Source: Arthrobacter sp. RIT-PI-e (GTDB taxonomy: Bacteria; Actinomycetota; Actinomycetes; Actinomycetales; Micrococcaceae). From it: 34,541 nucleotides of DNA. A program made the translations under genes and the position numbers. Positions 25,698-34,171 of the stretch are shown here, one piece after another (positions within the stretch are counted from its first letter, which is position 1; every line of letters begins with the position of its first letter). The notes beneath the pieces were generated by a model, which saw nothing but the letters and a program-made list of their open reading frames with translations, did not search any database and was not told where the DNA came from. The DNA lies in NCBI RefSeq assembly GCF_001187915.1, contig NZ_LGIU01000094.1:1-34541 (forward strand). The letters run 5' to 3'.

Positions 25698-26231
25698 ATG
25701 GCCGGCGCACTGCGCAAGACGATGATCTACCTCGGGCTCGCCGACGGTGACGAGCACTACGAACCCGAGACCAAGAGTGCGCCGAGCAGGAACGAGGACG
25801 ACCCAGTGGACTACGACCGCGACGAACGCACCTTCGAGCCGTCACCGACGCCCGCGCCGGCAGCCGCGCGCCTCGCCCCGGCGGACGAGTACCGTGCCCC
25901 CGTGACACCCATCAAGCGTGCTCCCTCCTCGCGGGAGGACTCCTCGGTGCTCCGGCAGATCACCACCGTCCACCCGCGCTCGTACAACGACGCCAAGCTC
26001 ATCGGCGAGAGCTTCCGCGACGGCATCCCCGTGATCATGAACGTCACGGACATGGGCGAGTCGGATGCCAAGCGCCTCGTCGACTTCTCCGCGGGGCTGG
26101 TCTTCGCACTGCACGGCAGCATCGAGCGGGTCACCAATAAGGTGTTCCTGCTCTCGCCGTCGTATATTGAAGTTCTCGGCGAGGACCTGAAGGCCAGCGA
26201 GGGGCAGACCAGCTTCTTCAACCAGAGCTGA
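25698..26231 (+). CDS. sepF: Cell division protein SepF
   Basis: A 177-residue FtsZ membrane anchor, essential in Actinobacteria, which generally lack FtsA. The N-terminal [16 protein letters not shown] is the membrane-binding amphipathic helix. An acidic, Pro-rich linker (about residues 20-80) follows. The C-terminal FtsZ-binding SepF core begins near [32 protein letters not shown] and continues [21 protein letters not shown] and [12 protein letters not shown]. The ATG at 25698 has AGGAGTCACC. Its expected partner is the FtsZ tail [10 protein letters not shown] encoded 1.6 kb upstream. Confidence 0.96.
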   Translation: MAGALRKTMIYLGLADGDEHYEPETKSAPSRNEDDPVDYDRDERTFEPSPTPAPAAARLAPADEYRAPVTPIKRAPSSREDSSVLRQITTVHPRSYNDAKLIGESFRDGIPVIMNVTDMGESDAKRLVDFSAGLVFALHGSIERVTNKVFLLSPSYIEVLGEDLKASEGQTSFFNQS

Positions 26232-26291
26232 GCCCCGGCCCCTCCCGGCCGCCCATGACCGCCACCACGGCCCGAAGGACTGAACCGCTCT

Positions 26292-26585
26292 GTGAGTCTG
26301 GTATTCGCCCTGATCTACCTGGTACTGATGCTGTTCCAGCTCGCCCTGATCCTGCGCATCATCTACGACGCGGTGCAGGGCTTCGCGCGCGGGTGGCGTC
26401 CGCAGGGGGCTGCGCTGGTCCTCGCCTCGGGGGTGTACTCGACCACGGACCCGCCCATCAGGGCCCTGCGGCGCCTCATCCCGCCGCTCCGGCTGGGAGG
26501 TGTCCAGCTGGATCTCGCGTTCCTCGTCCTGTTCATCGTGGTGCTGGTGCTGATGGCCGTGACCCGGGGTCTGGCCCTGCGTTAG
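26292..26585 (+). CDS. YggT family membrane protein
   Basis: A 97-residue protein with two hydrophobic segments (about residues 2-24 and 73-92), linked by a cytoplasmic or surface loop containing the family motif VYSTTDPPIRALRRLIPPLRLGGVQLDLAFLVLF. YggT proteins lie between sepF and divIVA in many Gram-positives and are thought to act in membrane or division organisation; the molecular role is unknown. The GTG at 26292 is preceded by GAAGGAC at a rather long distance. It is 60 bp after sepF. Confidence 0.9.
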   Translation: MSLVFALIYLVLMLFQLALILRIIYDAVQGFARGWRPQGAALVLASGVYSTTDPPIRALRRLIPPLRLGGVQLDLAFLVLFIVVLVLMAVTRGLALR

Positions 26586-26611
26586 GTTTCATCATGCGGA
26601 TCGGGACCGGA

Positions 26612-26617
26612 TACGCT
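26612..26617 (+). promoter_or_regulatory. Weak -10 candidate upstream of divIVA
   Basis: TACGCT fits TANNNT and lies in the 138-bp gap between yggT and divIVA, about 105 bp before the start codon. No consensus -35 is found at 16-19 bp upstream. Nothing else notable is seen in the gap. Confidence 0.25.
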
Positions 26618-26723
26618 GATCCACGGCGTCCCGGATCCGCATCCGCGCCCGTATCCACAGTTCGGTTCCGCAGCCATGCCCGCCCCCGAGCGGGCCGGGC
26701 TCCTATCAGTGAGAGGTGACCAG

Positions 26724-27401
26724 ATGGCTCTGACGCCAGAAGACGTCGTCAACAAGAGATTCCAGCCGACACGGTTGCGTGAGGGTTACGACCAGGACGA
26801 GGTGGACGACTTCCTCGACGAGATCGTGGTGGAACTGCGCCGCCTCAACTCCGAGAACGAGGAACTGCGCCGCAAGGCCGGGGACACCTCCTCGCCCGCG
26901 CCGACGTCGACCACCGTGCCCGCGCCGGTCTCCGCCAGCACGGAGGACCTCTCGGACGGGACCGGGACCACAGCACCCGCGGATGTCCCCGCCGTCGTCG
27001 AACCGGCCGCGACCGAGGATGCCGTGGAGACCACCGCGGCCCCGACGACCTCGGCGGCGTCCTCCGTCTCCGCCCCGTCCCCGTCCGCGCAGTCCGCGGC
27101 GGGCGCCCTCGCCATGGCCCAGCGGCTGCACGACGAGGACGTCAACGCGGGGGTGGAGCAGCGCGACAGGATCATCTCGGAGGCACAGCTCGAGGCCACC
27201 GGCATGGTCGACGCCGCGGAGGAGAAGAGCCGCAGGACCCTCAGCGACCTCGAGCAGCAGAAGACCGTGCTCGAGCGCCAGGTGGAGCAGCTGCGCGGTT
27301 TCGAGCGTGACTACCGCCTCCGGCTGCGCGCCTACATAGAGGGTCAGCTGACCGACCTCGACTCGCACACCCCGCTCACCACCGGGACGGACGCCTCCTA
27401 G
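26724..27401 (+). CDS. divIVA: DivIVA/Wag31 polar growth and septum-site protein
   Basis: A 225-residue coiled-coil protein that senses negative membrane curvature and recruits wall synthesis to poles and septa in Actinobacteria. The N-terminal membrane-binding domain is MALTPEDVVNKRFQPTRLRE, followed by YDQDEVDDFLDEIVVELRRL, which begins the first coiled coil. Residues about 55-130 are a Pro/Ala/Ser/Thr linker. The second coiled coil runs from MAQRLHDEDVNAGVEQRD to LRLRAYIEGQL. The start at 26724 follows GAGAGGTGACCAG and matches the conserved N-terminus. In mycobacteria Wag31 is phosphorylated by PASTA kinases; whether this one is cannot be read from sequence. Confidence 0.96.
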   Translation: MALTPEDVVNKRFQPTRLREGYDQDEVDDFLDEIVVELRRLNSENEELRRKAGDTSSPAPTSTTVPAPVSASTEDLSDGTGTTAPADVPAVVEPAATEDAVETTAAPTTSAASSVSAPSPSAQSAAGALAMAQRLHDEDVNAGVEQRDRIISEAQLEATGMVDAAEEKSRRTLSDLEQQKTVLERQVEQLRGFERDYRLRLRAYIEGQLTDLDSHTPLTTGTDAS

Positions 27402-27408
27402 CAGGCCG

Positions 27409-27479
27409 GGGCCCGGACAGTTTCCGGGCCCTCCGGACGACGGGCCGGCTCCGCGGACATGGTCCCGGGGAGCCGGCCC
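27409..27479 (+). terminator. Tandem GC-rich hairpins after divIVA
   Basis: The first hairpin pairs GGGCCCGGA (27409-27417) with TCCGGGCCC (27423-27431) around a 5-base loop. The second pairs GGGCCGGCTCC (27442-27452) with GGAGCCGGCCC (27469-27479) around a 16-base loop. Neither has a T-run. Their position just after the divIVA stop suggests termination of the ftsZ-divIVA transcript. Confidence 0.6.
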
Positions 27480-27538
27480 GCCGCCGCCGCCCGGGCCGCC
27501 CCGGCCCGGTCCCCCGCCCAGCCCGGAGGACCGTCACC

Positions 27539-28207
27539 GTGCACCAGAGCCCCGAGCCCGCCCCCGCAGGACCTGGCGGGGCCGGCCCCGTCCGCGGGCC
27601 GCCCCCGCGACGCTTCGGCGTCGTCATGCTCCTCTGCGCGCTCCTCGCCTACACGCTGGACCAGCTCACCAAGTGGTGGGTGGTGGACACCATGCGCGAG
27701 GGCCAGATCACGCCGGTGCTCCCTCCGCTGCTCAACTGGCACTTCATCCGCAACCCCGGCGCCGCCTTCTCGATCGGGACCGACTACACCTGGGTGTTCA
27801 CCATCATCATGGTGGCCGTGACGGTGGTCCTCCTGCTGCAGGTGCGCAAGGTGGCCACCTGGGGGTGGTCGTCGGCCCTGGGCCTGGTGCTCGGCGGTGC
27901 CACCGGCAACCTGACGGACCGCCTGCTGCGCGAGCCGTCGTTCGGGCAGGGTCACGTGGTGGACTTCATCGCGCTGCCCAACTTCGCGATCTTCAACATC
28001 GCCGACTCTGCGGTGGTGAGCGGTGTGGTGCTGATCTGCCTGCACACGTTGCGCGGGGTGGGCCTGGACGGACGGCGCAGTACCGACGACATCGACGACG
28101 CCGCCGGTTCGACGGCCGACCGGGACGCGAGTGCGGGGACGGCGCCCACGGACACGACGGACGGCACCGTGGATCCCGGGCAGGGGGAGCCGCATGGGCC
28201 CCGATGA
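27539..28207 (+). CDS. lspA: Lipoprotein signal peptidase (signal peptidase II)
   Basis: A 222-residue integral membrane aspartyl protease that removes the signal peptide from diacylated prolipoproteins. Four membrane segments are seen. The conserved N-terminal motif is LDQLTKWWV. The catalytic Asp pair is Asp127 in [12 protein letters not shown] and Asp156 in [23 protein letters not shown] is also diagnostic. The last 50 residues form a polar Asp/Thr-rich extension with no known function. The GTG start has a good GGAGGA site. The last 14 bp overlap rluD, so the two are co-translated. Confidence 0.95.
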   Translation: MHQSPEPAPAGPGGAGPVRGPPPRRFGVVMLLCALLAYTLDQLTKWWVVDTMREGQITPVLPPLLNWHFIRNPGAAFSIGTDYTWVFTIIMVAVTVVLLLQVRKVATWGWSSALGLVLGGATGNLTDRLLREPSFGQGHVVDFIALPNFAIFNIADSAVVSGVVLICLHTLRGVGLDGRRSTDDIDDAAGSTADRDASAGTAPTDTTDGTVDPGQGEPHGPR

Positions 28208-29135
28208 CCTGCAGGAGACCGTGGTGGTGCCGGAGGCCGAGTCCGGAAGCCGTACGGACGCGTTCCTGGCACGCCTGCTCGGGGTGTCACGGACGACGAC
28301 GGCCCAGTGGTGTGCGGACGGACGGGTCCGATGCGCCGGCTCCGCGCTCGGGAAGGCGGATCGTGTCCACACCGGGGACCGGATCGACGTCCGCCTGCCG
28401 GATCCGCAGGACACGCGCGCCGTGATCCCCGAAGCGGTGGACGGCATGGGCATCCTGCTCGACGACGACGACTTCGTGGTGGTGGACAAGCCGGTGGGGG
28501 TGGCCGCCCACCCGTCGCCGGGCTGGGTCGGCCCCACCGTGGTGGGTGCCCTCGCCGCCGCCGGGTACCGGATCTCCACCTCGGGCGCACCCGAGCGGGT
28601 GGGGATCGTGCACCGGCTGGACGTCGGCACCTCGGGCGCCATGGTGGTGGCCAAGACCGAGCCGGCGTACACCGCGCTCAAGCGGGCCTTCAAGGAGCGC
28701 ACCGTGGAGAAGGTGTACCACGCGGTGGTGCAGGGTCTGCCGGACCCGCTGAAGGGCACGATCGACGCCCCGATCGGCCGGCACCCGCACCACGAGTGGC
28801 GCTTCGCCGTGCTCGAGGGCGGGCGGGACTCGGTGACGCACTACGAGGTGCTGGAGGCCTTCGGGCGGGCGAGCCTCGTGGAGGTCCACCTCGAGACCGG
28901 GCGCACCCACCAGATCCGGGTGCACTTCTCCGCGCTGCGCCACCCCTGCGCCGGGGACCTCACCTACGGTGCGGACCCGCGTCTGGCGGCTGAGCTCGGG
29001 CTCACGCGGCAGTGGCTGCACGCACACCGCCTCGGGTTCGCCCACCCCCGCACGGGTGAGCCGGTGCAGGTCACCAGCCCCTACCCCGTGGACCTCGCGT
29101 ACGCGCTCACCGCACTGACCGACGGCCTCGTGTAG
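28194..29135 (+). CDS. RluA/RluD family 23S rRNA pseudouridine synthase
   Basis: A 313-residue pseudouridine synthase with an N-terminal S4 RNA-binding domain (about residues 15-75, [21 protein letters not shown]) and a catalytic domain. The catalytic Asp143 lies in [19 protein letters not shown], close to the Asp139 position of E. coli Rlu[22 protein letters not shown] and [22 protein letters not shown] are the other signatures. Position after lspA is common to RluD-type genes in many bacteria. The exact target uridines are not predictable. The ATG at 28194 has GGGGGAGCCGC and overlaps lspA by 14 bp. Confidence 0.93.
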   Translation: MGPDDLQETVVVPEAESGSRTDAFLARLLGVSRTTTAQWCADGRVRCAGSALGKADRVHTGDRIDVRLPDPQDTRAVIPEAVDGMGILLDDDDFVVVDKPVGVAAHPSPGWVGPTVVGALAAAGYRISTSGAPERVGIVHRLDVGTSGAMVVAKTEPAYTALKRAFKERTVEKVYHAVVQGLPDPLKGTIDAPIGRHPHHEWRFAVLEGGRDSVTHYEVLEAFGRASLVEVHLETGRTHQIRVHFSALRHPCAGDLTYGADPRLAAELGLTRQWLHAHRLGFAHPRTGEPVQVTSPYPVDLAYALTALTDGLV

Positions 29136-29141
29136 AACCCC

Positions 29142-29160
29142 GGGCCGGGGGTCCCGGCCC
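29142..29160 (+). terminator. Hairpin after the pseudouridine synthase gene
   Basis: GGGCCGGG (29142-29149) pairs with CCCGGCCC (29153-29160) around a 3-base loop, six bases after the stop codon. There is no T-run. It probably ends the lspA operon before dnaE. Confidence 0.5.
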
Positions 29161-29209
29161 CGTGGGGACGATCCGCGCCCGTCCCTGTGACGAGTGATCC
29201 CGCGGGGGT

Positions 29210-29249
29210 CCGGGACGACACGCCGGGGTCGCGGGTGACACGCCGGGGT
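29210..29249. repeat. 20-bp tandem repeat upstream of dnaE
   Basis: Two imperfect 20-bp units sit head to tail. Each contains the identical 13-mer GACACGCCGGGGT (29217-29229 and 29237-29249). They lie 60-100 bp before the dnaE start, upstream of its -10. They could be a regulator site or simple slippage. Confidence 0.6.
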
Positions 29250-29296
29250 GACCTCGTGCGACGTCCGGGGGCCATCCCGGGGGCGTGCGCCGGCAC

Positions 29297-29302
29297 TACA
29301 AT
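29297..29302 (+). promoter_or_regulatory. -10 element of dnaE, leaderless start
   Basis: TACAAT, a near-consensus -10, is followed by six bases and the GTG start at 29309. No ribosome site is present. A start of transcription at the G of GTG is expected. The -35 region (ATCCCG) is non-consensus. Confidence 0.6.
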
Positions 29303-29308
29303 CGATCA

Positions 29309-32300
29309 GTGGCCAATTCAGCATCGTCCGACTCGTTCGTCCATCTCCACAACCACACCGAGTACTCGATGCTCGACGGCGCGGCCCGGCTGACGGACCT
29401 GTTCAGCCACACCGAGGAACTCGGGATGAACGCCCTCGCCACCACCGACCACGGGTTCGTGTTCGGTGCGTTCGACTTCGGGAGCAAGGGCAGGGCCGCC
29501 GGCATCAACCCGATCATCGGCGTCGAGGCGTACCTGACGCCGGGGACCGCACGTGCGGACCGCACCCGCGTGCAGTGGGGCGGGGGAGGGCGCGACGACG
29601 TCTCCGGTGCCGGTGCCTACACGCACCTGACCCTGTGGTCCGAGTCCACCGAGGGCATGCACAACCTGTTCCGGATGTCCTCCCTGGCCTCGCTGGAGGG
29701 CTACCTCTACAAGCCCCGCATGGACCGCGACCTGCTGCAGACCTACGGCAAGGGGCTCATCGCCACCACGGGCTGCCCCTCGGGCGAGGTGCAGACCAAG
29801 CTCCGGCTGGGACTGTACGACGAGGCGAAGCAGGCGGCGTCGGACTTCCGTGACATCTTCGGTGCGGAGAACTACTTCTGCGAGCTCATGGACCACGGGC
29901 TGGACATCGAGCGGCGGGTCAAGAGCGACCTCATCAAGCTCGCCGGGGAGCTCGGTCTGCCGCTGGTGGCCACCAACGACCTCCACTACACCCACGCCGA
30001 GGACTCCAAGGCCCACGCGGCGCTGCTGTGCGTGCAGTCCGGCTCCACCCTCGCGGACCCCAAGCGCTTCAAGTTCGACGCCGACGAGTTCTACCTGAAG
30101 TCACCGGCCGAGATGCGCGCCATCTTCCGCGACCACCCCGAGGCCTGCGACAACACGCTGCTCATCGCCGAGCGGTGCGACGTCGAGTTCAACACCAAGG
30201 CCAACTACATGCCCGTGTTCCCCGTCCCCGAGGGCGAGGACGAGCAGTCCTGGTTCGTCAAGGAGGTGGAGACCGGGCTGCACTACCGCTACCCCGGCGG
30301 CATCCCCGACGACGTGCGCAAGCAGGCCGAGTTCGAGGTGGGCGTCATCACCCAGATGGGGTTCCCGGGCTACTTCCTGGTGGTGGCGGACTTCATCAAC
30401 TGGGCCAAGGACAACGGCATCCGCGTGGGCCCGGGCCGCGGCTCCGGTGCGGGGTCCATGGTCGCCTACGCCATGCGCATCACGGACCTCGACCCCCTCA
30501 AGCACGGGCTCATCTTCGAGCGCTTCCTGAACCCCGAGCGCGTCTCCATGCCCGACTTCGACGTCGACTTCGACGATCGTCGCCGCTCCGAGGTGATCCG
30601 CTACGTCAGCGACAAGTACGGCGACGAGCGCGTGGCCATGATCGTCACCTACGGCACCATCAAGGCCAAGCAGGCACTGAAGGACTCCTCCCGCGTGATG
30701 GGCTACCCCTTCTCCACGGGCGAGCGCCTGACCAAGGCCATGCCACCGGACGTCATGGGCAAGGGGATCGCCCTGGCCGACGTCCACGACAAGGGGGCCA
30801 AGCGGCACTCGGAGGCCGAGGAGCTCCGCGAGCTGCTGAAGACCGACGCCGATTCCGCGAAGGTCTTCGAGACGGCACTCGGGCTCGAGGGCCTGAAGCG
30901 CCAGTGGGGCGTGCACGCCGCCGGTGTGATCATGTCCTCGGACCCGCTGATCGACATCATCCCGATCATGCGCCGCGAGCAGGACGGCCAGGTGATCACG
31001 CAGTTCGACTACCCCACCTGCGAGGGGCTCGGACTCATCAAGATGGACTTCCTGGGCCTGCGGAACCTCACGATCATCTCCGACGCCGTGGAGAACATCA
31101 AGGCCAACAAGGGCGAGGACCTCGTCCTCGAGGACCTCGAGCTGGAGGACGCGGCCTCCTACGAGCTCCTGGCGCGCGGCGACACCCTCGGGGTGTTCCA
31201 GCTCGACGGCGGGCCCATGCGCTCGCTGCTGAAGCTCATGCGCCCCGACAACTTCGAGGACATCTCCGCCGTCCTGGCGCTGTACCGGCCGGGACCCATG
31301 GGCGTGAACTCGCACACCAACTACGCGCTGCGCAAGAACGGTCTGCAGGAGATCGAGCCGATCCACCCGGAGCTGGAGGGCCCGCTCGAGGAGATCCTCG
31401 GTGGTACCTACGGGTTGATCGTGTACCAGGAGCAGGTCATGAGCGCCGCGCAGAAGCTGGCGAACTTCACGCTCGGGCAGGCGGACATGCTCCGGCGGGC
31501 CATGGGCAAGAAGAAGAAGTCCGAGCTGGACAAGCAGCAGGCCGACTTCTTCGCCGGCATGAAGCTCAACGGGTACTCCCAGGCGGCCATGGACAAACTG
31601 TGGGTGGTGCTCGAGTCGTTCTCCGACTACGCGTTCAACAAGGCGCACACCGCGGCCTACGGACTGGTGTCCTACTGGACGGCGTACCTGAAGGCGCACC
31701 ACCCGGCGGAGTACATGGCGGCGCTGCTCACCAGCGTGGGCGACGACAAGGACAAGCTGGCCGTCTACCTCAACGAGTGCCGGCGGATGGGCATTACCGT
31801 GCTGCCGCCGGACGTCAACGAGTCCAGCGTCAACTTCACCCCCGTGGGCAGGGACATCCGCTTCGGCATGGGGGCCATCCGGAACGTCGGCGCCAACGTG
31901 GTGGGCGCGATGGTGGGGGCCCGGGAGGAGAAGGGCTCCTTCGCGTCCTTCAGCGACTTCCTCCAGAAGGTCCCCGCCGTGGTGTGCAACAAGCGCACCA
32001 TCGAGTCGCTGATCAAGGCCGGCGCGTTCGATTCCCTCCGCCACCCGCGGCGCGCCCTGGCGATGATCCACGAGGAGGCGGTGGACTCCGTGATCGTGCT
32101 CAAGCGCAACGAGGCCGCCAACCAGTTCGATCTGTTCAGCGCGTTCGACGACGGCGAGGACACCGTGGGCGGGCTCTCCGTGGAGGTCCCCGATCTGCCG
32201 GAGTGGGACAAGAAGGACAAGCTCGCCTTCGAACGCGACATGCTCGGGCTGTACGTCTCGGACCACCCGCTGCAGGGGCTCGAGGGGATCCTCGGGCAGC

Positions 32301-32848
32301 ACGCGGACTCCTCCATCCCGTCCGTCAGCGGCGAGGAGGGGCCCCCGGACGGTGCGATCGTCACCATCGCGGGCATGATCACCTCGCTGCAGCGCAAGAT
32401 CGCGAAGAACAGCGGCAACGCCTACGCCCGGGCGGAGATCGAGGACCTCGCCGGGTCCATGGAGGTGATGTTCTTCGGCCAGGTCTACGGCCCCATCTCG
32501 GCGGTCCTCGCCGAGGACCTGATCGTGGTGGTCCGCGGACGCCTGCAGCGCCGGGACGACGGCGCGGTGATGCTGAACGCGCAGGAACTGACCGTCCCCG
32601 ACCTCAGCGAGGGACACTCCGGCCCCGTGGTGATCTCGATGCTGCAGCACAAGGCCACCGAGACGGCCGTGACGGCGCTCGGCGACGTGCTCCGGACGCA
32701 CCCGGGCACCACCGAGGTGCTGATCCGGCTCAACGGGTCGCGCAAGATCGAGGTCATGAAGCTCGGGGTGGACCTCCGGGTCAACCCCGGCCCCGGGTTG
32801 ATCGGTGATCTGAAGGTACTGCTCGGGCCCGCCTGTCTCGAGGGATGA
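29309..32848 (+). CDS. dnaE: DNA polymerase III alpha subunit
   Basis: A 1179-residue C-family replicative polymerase, the main chromosomal DNA polymerase. The N-terminal PHP domain begins FVHLHNHTEYSMLDGAARL; its metal ligands suggest it may retain exonuclease activity, as in mycobacterial DnaE1. The palm carboxylates are Asp416 and Asp418 in PDFDVDFDDRRR and Asp580 in IKMDFLGLRNLT. A helix-hairpin-helix region, the clamp-binding part and an OB domain (DGAIVTIAGMITSLQRKIAKN) complete it. The size and intact PHP domain indicate DnaE1 rather than the DnaE2/ImuC type. The GTG at 29309 is chosen for the homologous N-terminus and the leaderless promoter. Confidence 0.97.
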   Translation: MANSASSDSFVHLHNHTEYSMLDGAARLTDLFSHTEELGMNALATTDHGFVFGAFDFGSKGRAAGINPIIGVEAYLTPGTARADRTRVQWGGGGRDDVSGAGAYTHLTLWSESTEGMHNLFRMSSLASLEGYLYKPRMDRDLLQTYGKGLIATTGCPSGEVQTKLRLGLYDEAKQAASDFRDIFGAENYFCELMDHGLDIERRVKSDLIKLAGELGLPLVATNDLHYTHAEDSKAHAALLCVQSGSTLADPKRFKFDADEFYLKSPAEMRAIFRDHPEACDNTLLIAERCDVEFNTKANYMPVFPVPEGEDEQSWFVKEVETGLHYRYPGGIPDDVRKQAEFEVGVITQMGFPGYFLVVADFINWAKDNGIRVGPGRGSGAGSMVAYAMRITDLDPLKHGLIFERFLNPERVSMPDFDVDFDDRRRSEVIRYVSDKYGDERVAMIVTYGTIKAKQALKDSSRVMGYPFSTGERLTKAMPPDVMGKGIALADVHDKGAKRHSEAEELRELLKTDADSAKVFETALGLEGLKRQWGVHAAGVIMSSDPLIDIIPIMRREQDGQVITQFDYPTCEGLGLIKMDFLGLRNLTIISDAVENIKANKGEDLVLEDLELEDAASYELLARGDTLGVFQLDGGPMRSLLKLMRPDNFEDISAVLALYRPGPMGVNSHTNYALRKNGLQEIEPIHPELEGPLEEILGGTYGLIVYQEQVMSAAQKLANFTLGQADMLRRAMGKKKKSELDKQQADFFAGMKLNGYSQAAMDKLWVVLESFSDYAFNKAHTAAYGLVSYWTAYLKAHHPAEYMAALLTSVGDDKDKLAVYLNECRRMGITVLPPDVNESSVNFTPVGRDIRFGMGAIRNVGANVVGAMVGAREEKGSFASFSDFLQKVPAVVCNKRTIESLIKAGAFDSLRHPRRALAMIHEEAVDSVIVLKRNEAANQFDLFSAFDDGEDTVGGLSVEVPDLPEWDKKDKLAFERDMLGLYVSDHPLQGLEGILGQHADSSIPSVSGEEGPPDGAIVTIAGMITSLQRKIAKNSGNAYARAEIEDLAGSMEVMFFGQVYGPISAVLAEDLIVVVRGRLQRRDDGAVMLNAQELTVPDLSEGHSGPVVISMLQHKATETAVTALGDVLRTHPGTTEVLIRLNGSRKIEVMKLGVDLRVNPGPGLIGDLKVLLGPACLEG

Positions 32849-32874
32849 TCCGGGACGCCCGCGGGTGCCCCGGA
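32849..32874. terminator. Hairpin between dnaE and the convergent flavin reductase gene
   Basis: Right after the dnaE stop, 26 bases fold back on themselves (TCCGGGACGCCCG against CGGGTGCCCCGGA) with one A-C mismatch and one G-U pair. The spacer between the two convergent genes is only 51 bp, so it may act for both. Confidence 0.4.
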
Positions 32875-32899
32875 CCGGCGCTCCGGCCGGCGGCGTGTC

Positions 32900-33430
32900 T
32901 CAGATGACGTAGTCCGTCGCGGTGGGTGTCCCGTAGCTCCCGCCGTGGTAGAGCAGGGGGGCGCCGTCCGGTCCCGGGTCTCCGGCCACCACCTCGGCCA
33001 CCACCACCGCGTTGTTCTCGAAGGACAGGCGCATGCTGATCCTGCCCACCAGCCAGCCGGCGACGTCCCTGAGGATCGGTACCCCCTCCGGACCCGGCTC
33101 CCAGTGGTCCCCGGTGAACCTGTCCTTGGTCCGCGCGAAGCGGTTCGCGAGGCCCTCGTTCTCAGTGCTGAGCATGTGCACGCCGACGAAGTTGGTGTTC
33201 GCGACGGCGGGCCAGGAGGAGGACGTCCGGGCCATGTTGAAGGAGAACCTCGGAGGATCCGCGGAGAGCGAGGCCACCGACGTCGCCGTGAAGCCGTAGG
33301 GCACGCCGTCGTACGTGGCGGTGATGATCGCCACCCCGGCCGCGTGACGGCGGAAGACCTCCCGGAAGGTCTCGCCGTGCTGCTCGGCAGGCGTCGGCAG
33401 GGCGGCCCGTTCGGCGCTGGGGGTGTTCAC
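32900..33430 (-). CDS. Flavin reductase domain protein (HpaC/DIM6-NTAB family)
   Basis: A 176-residue FMN-binding split-barrel protein. Members reduce free FMN or FAD with NAD(P)H for partner mono-oxygenases. Family motifs are FRRHAAGVAIITATYDGVP, GFTATSVASLSADPPRFSF with the flavin phosphate contacts, and the C-terminal PLLYHGGSYG. The GTG at 33430 has GAAGGAACTTCC upstream; a longer in-frame reading to 33517 runs through a GC hairpin and is unlikely. No partner oxygenase gene is nearby, so the physiological substrate is unknown. The gene is on the opposite strand to its neighbours. Confidence 0.9.
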   Translation of the reverse strand: MNTPSAERAALPTPAEQHGETFREVFRRHAAGVAIITATYDGVPYGFTATSVASLSADPPRFSFNMARTSSSWPAVANTNFVGVHMLSTENEGLANRFARTKDRFTGDHWEPGPEGVPILRDVAGWLVGRISMRLSFENNAVVVAEVVAGDPGPDGAPLLYHGGSYGTPTATDYVI

Positions 33431-33473
33431 GGAAGTTCCTTCGGGGTCGACGACGTCTCCAGGACGGCGGGGC

Positions 33474-33521
33474 GCGCCCCCGCCCCGGAGGGGGGGGCGG
33501 GGGCGCGTCTCTCCCACGATA
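33474..33521 (-). promoter_or_regulatory. Possible -10 and long GC hairpin in the flavin reductase leader
   Basis: On the minus strand TATCGT (33516-33521) fits a -10. Just downstream, 33474-33486 (GCGCCCCCGCCCC on the plus strand) is exactly complementary to 33494-33506, a 13-bp stem made only of G-C pairs with a 7-base loop. If that promoter is used, the hairpin sits at the very 5' end of the mRNA. It lies between divergent genes, so a simple terminator role is unlikely. Confidence 0.4.
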
Positions 33522-33551
33522 GGTGCGCGCGGGAGGAGGTGGGGTGTTTGT

Positions 33552-33557
33552 TAATGT
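33552..33557 (+). promoter_or_regulatory. -10 candidate of the small membrane protein gene
   Basis: TAATGT is followed by seven bases and ATG at 33565, which suggests a leaderless start like those of dinB and dnaE. A competing GTG start at 33544, with a strong GGAGGAGG site, would include this hexamer inside the gene. Confidence 0.4.
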
Positions 33558-33564
33558 AGAAGTC

Positions 33565-34092
33565 ATGCGCGCCAGCCAGCACCCGGACACCGGAGCAAGC
33601 AACTACCCGCCCCCGGTCTACGCGGTCGCCGAGGATCGTCGCGCCGTCCCGCCCGCCGGTGTGTTCTGGTGGCTCGGGTCCACGGTCCTCCTGGGGGTCG
33701 TGATCGGTGTCGTGTGGTGGCTGCTGTCCCCCGCGGGCCGCCTGTTCGGTGACCCCGCCGACGCACGGCAGTGGTTGCTCCGCGACCTCACCCTCGCCGG
33801 GCTGCACCTGCTGGCGGGGATCGGGATCGGCCTGGTCGTGGCGCTCAGGCTCGGACTGCCCGGGATCGTCGCCAGGATCCTCGCCGCGGTGGGAGGGTCG
33901 ATGGCCGGCTCCGTCCTCGCACTGCTCACGGGGGAGGCCCTGGCCTTCCTCCTCGGACCCCACGGCCGCGACGACGTGCCCGGTTCGGACTTCGGCCTGC
34001 ACTCCTTCGGCGTCCTGGTGATCTGGCCCGCGACCGTCGCGGTGATCGTCTTCGTCACCGCGCTGATCGGACTCGCACGCCGCCGGATCTGA
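33565..34092 (+). CDS. Four-helix membrane protein of unknown function (possibly DUF2567-like)
   Basis: A 175-residue protein with a polar, Pro-rich N-terminus (about 35 residues) and four hydrophobic segments: FWWLGSTVLLGVVIGVVWWLL, LAGLHLLAGIGIGLVVALRL, AAVGGSMAGSVLALLTGEALAFLL and FGVLVIWPATVAVIVFVTALIGL. The spacing, WWLLSPAG after helix 1 and the late FGVLVIWP resemble actinobacterial DUF2567 proteins, but I am not certain. The start is ambiguous: ATG 33565 fits a leaderless promoter (TAATGT), while in-frame GTG 33544 has a strong Shine-Dalgarno sequence and would add seven residues. It lies divergent from the flavin reductase and before hisD. No function is proposed. Confidence 0.75.
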   Translation: MRASQHPDTGASNYPPPVYAVAEDRRAVPPAGVFWWLGSTVLLGVVIGVVWWLLSPAGRLFGDPADARQWLLRDLTLAGLHLLAGIGIGLVVALRLGLPGIVARILAAVGGSMAGSVLALLTGEALAFLLGPHGRDDVPGSDFGLHSFGVLVIWPATVAVIVFVTALIGLARRRI

Positions 34093-34159
34093 GCCCCGCC
34101 GCCCCGGTCGCACGGCAGGTCCTATGCCCGCGACGCCACGACCGGTGTCCGCGCCCCGG

Positions 34160-34165
34160 TAGACT
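34160..34165 (+). promoter_or_regulatory. -10 element of hisD, leaderless start
   Basis: TAGACT is followed by six bases (TTCCCG) and the GTG start at 34172. No ribosome site is seen. This is the fourth exact case in the window of TANNNT, six bases, start codon. Confidence 0.55.
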
Positions 34166-34171
34166 TTCCCG

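Noticed and set aside
30028-32808. 926-residue open frame in another frame of dnaE, and an 866-residue frame opposite it (30101-32701)
   Set aside because: Both lie wholly inside dnaE, whose catalytic motifs are intact. Long shadow frames are normal at this GC content.
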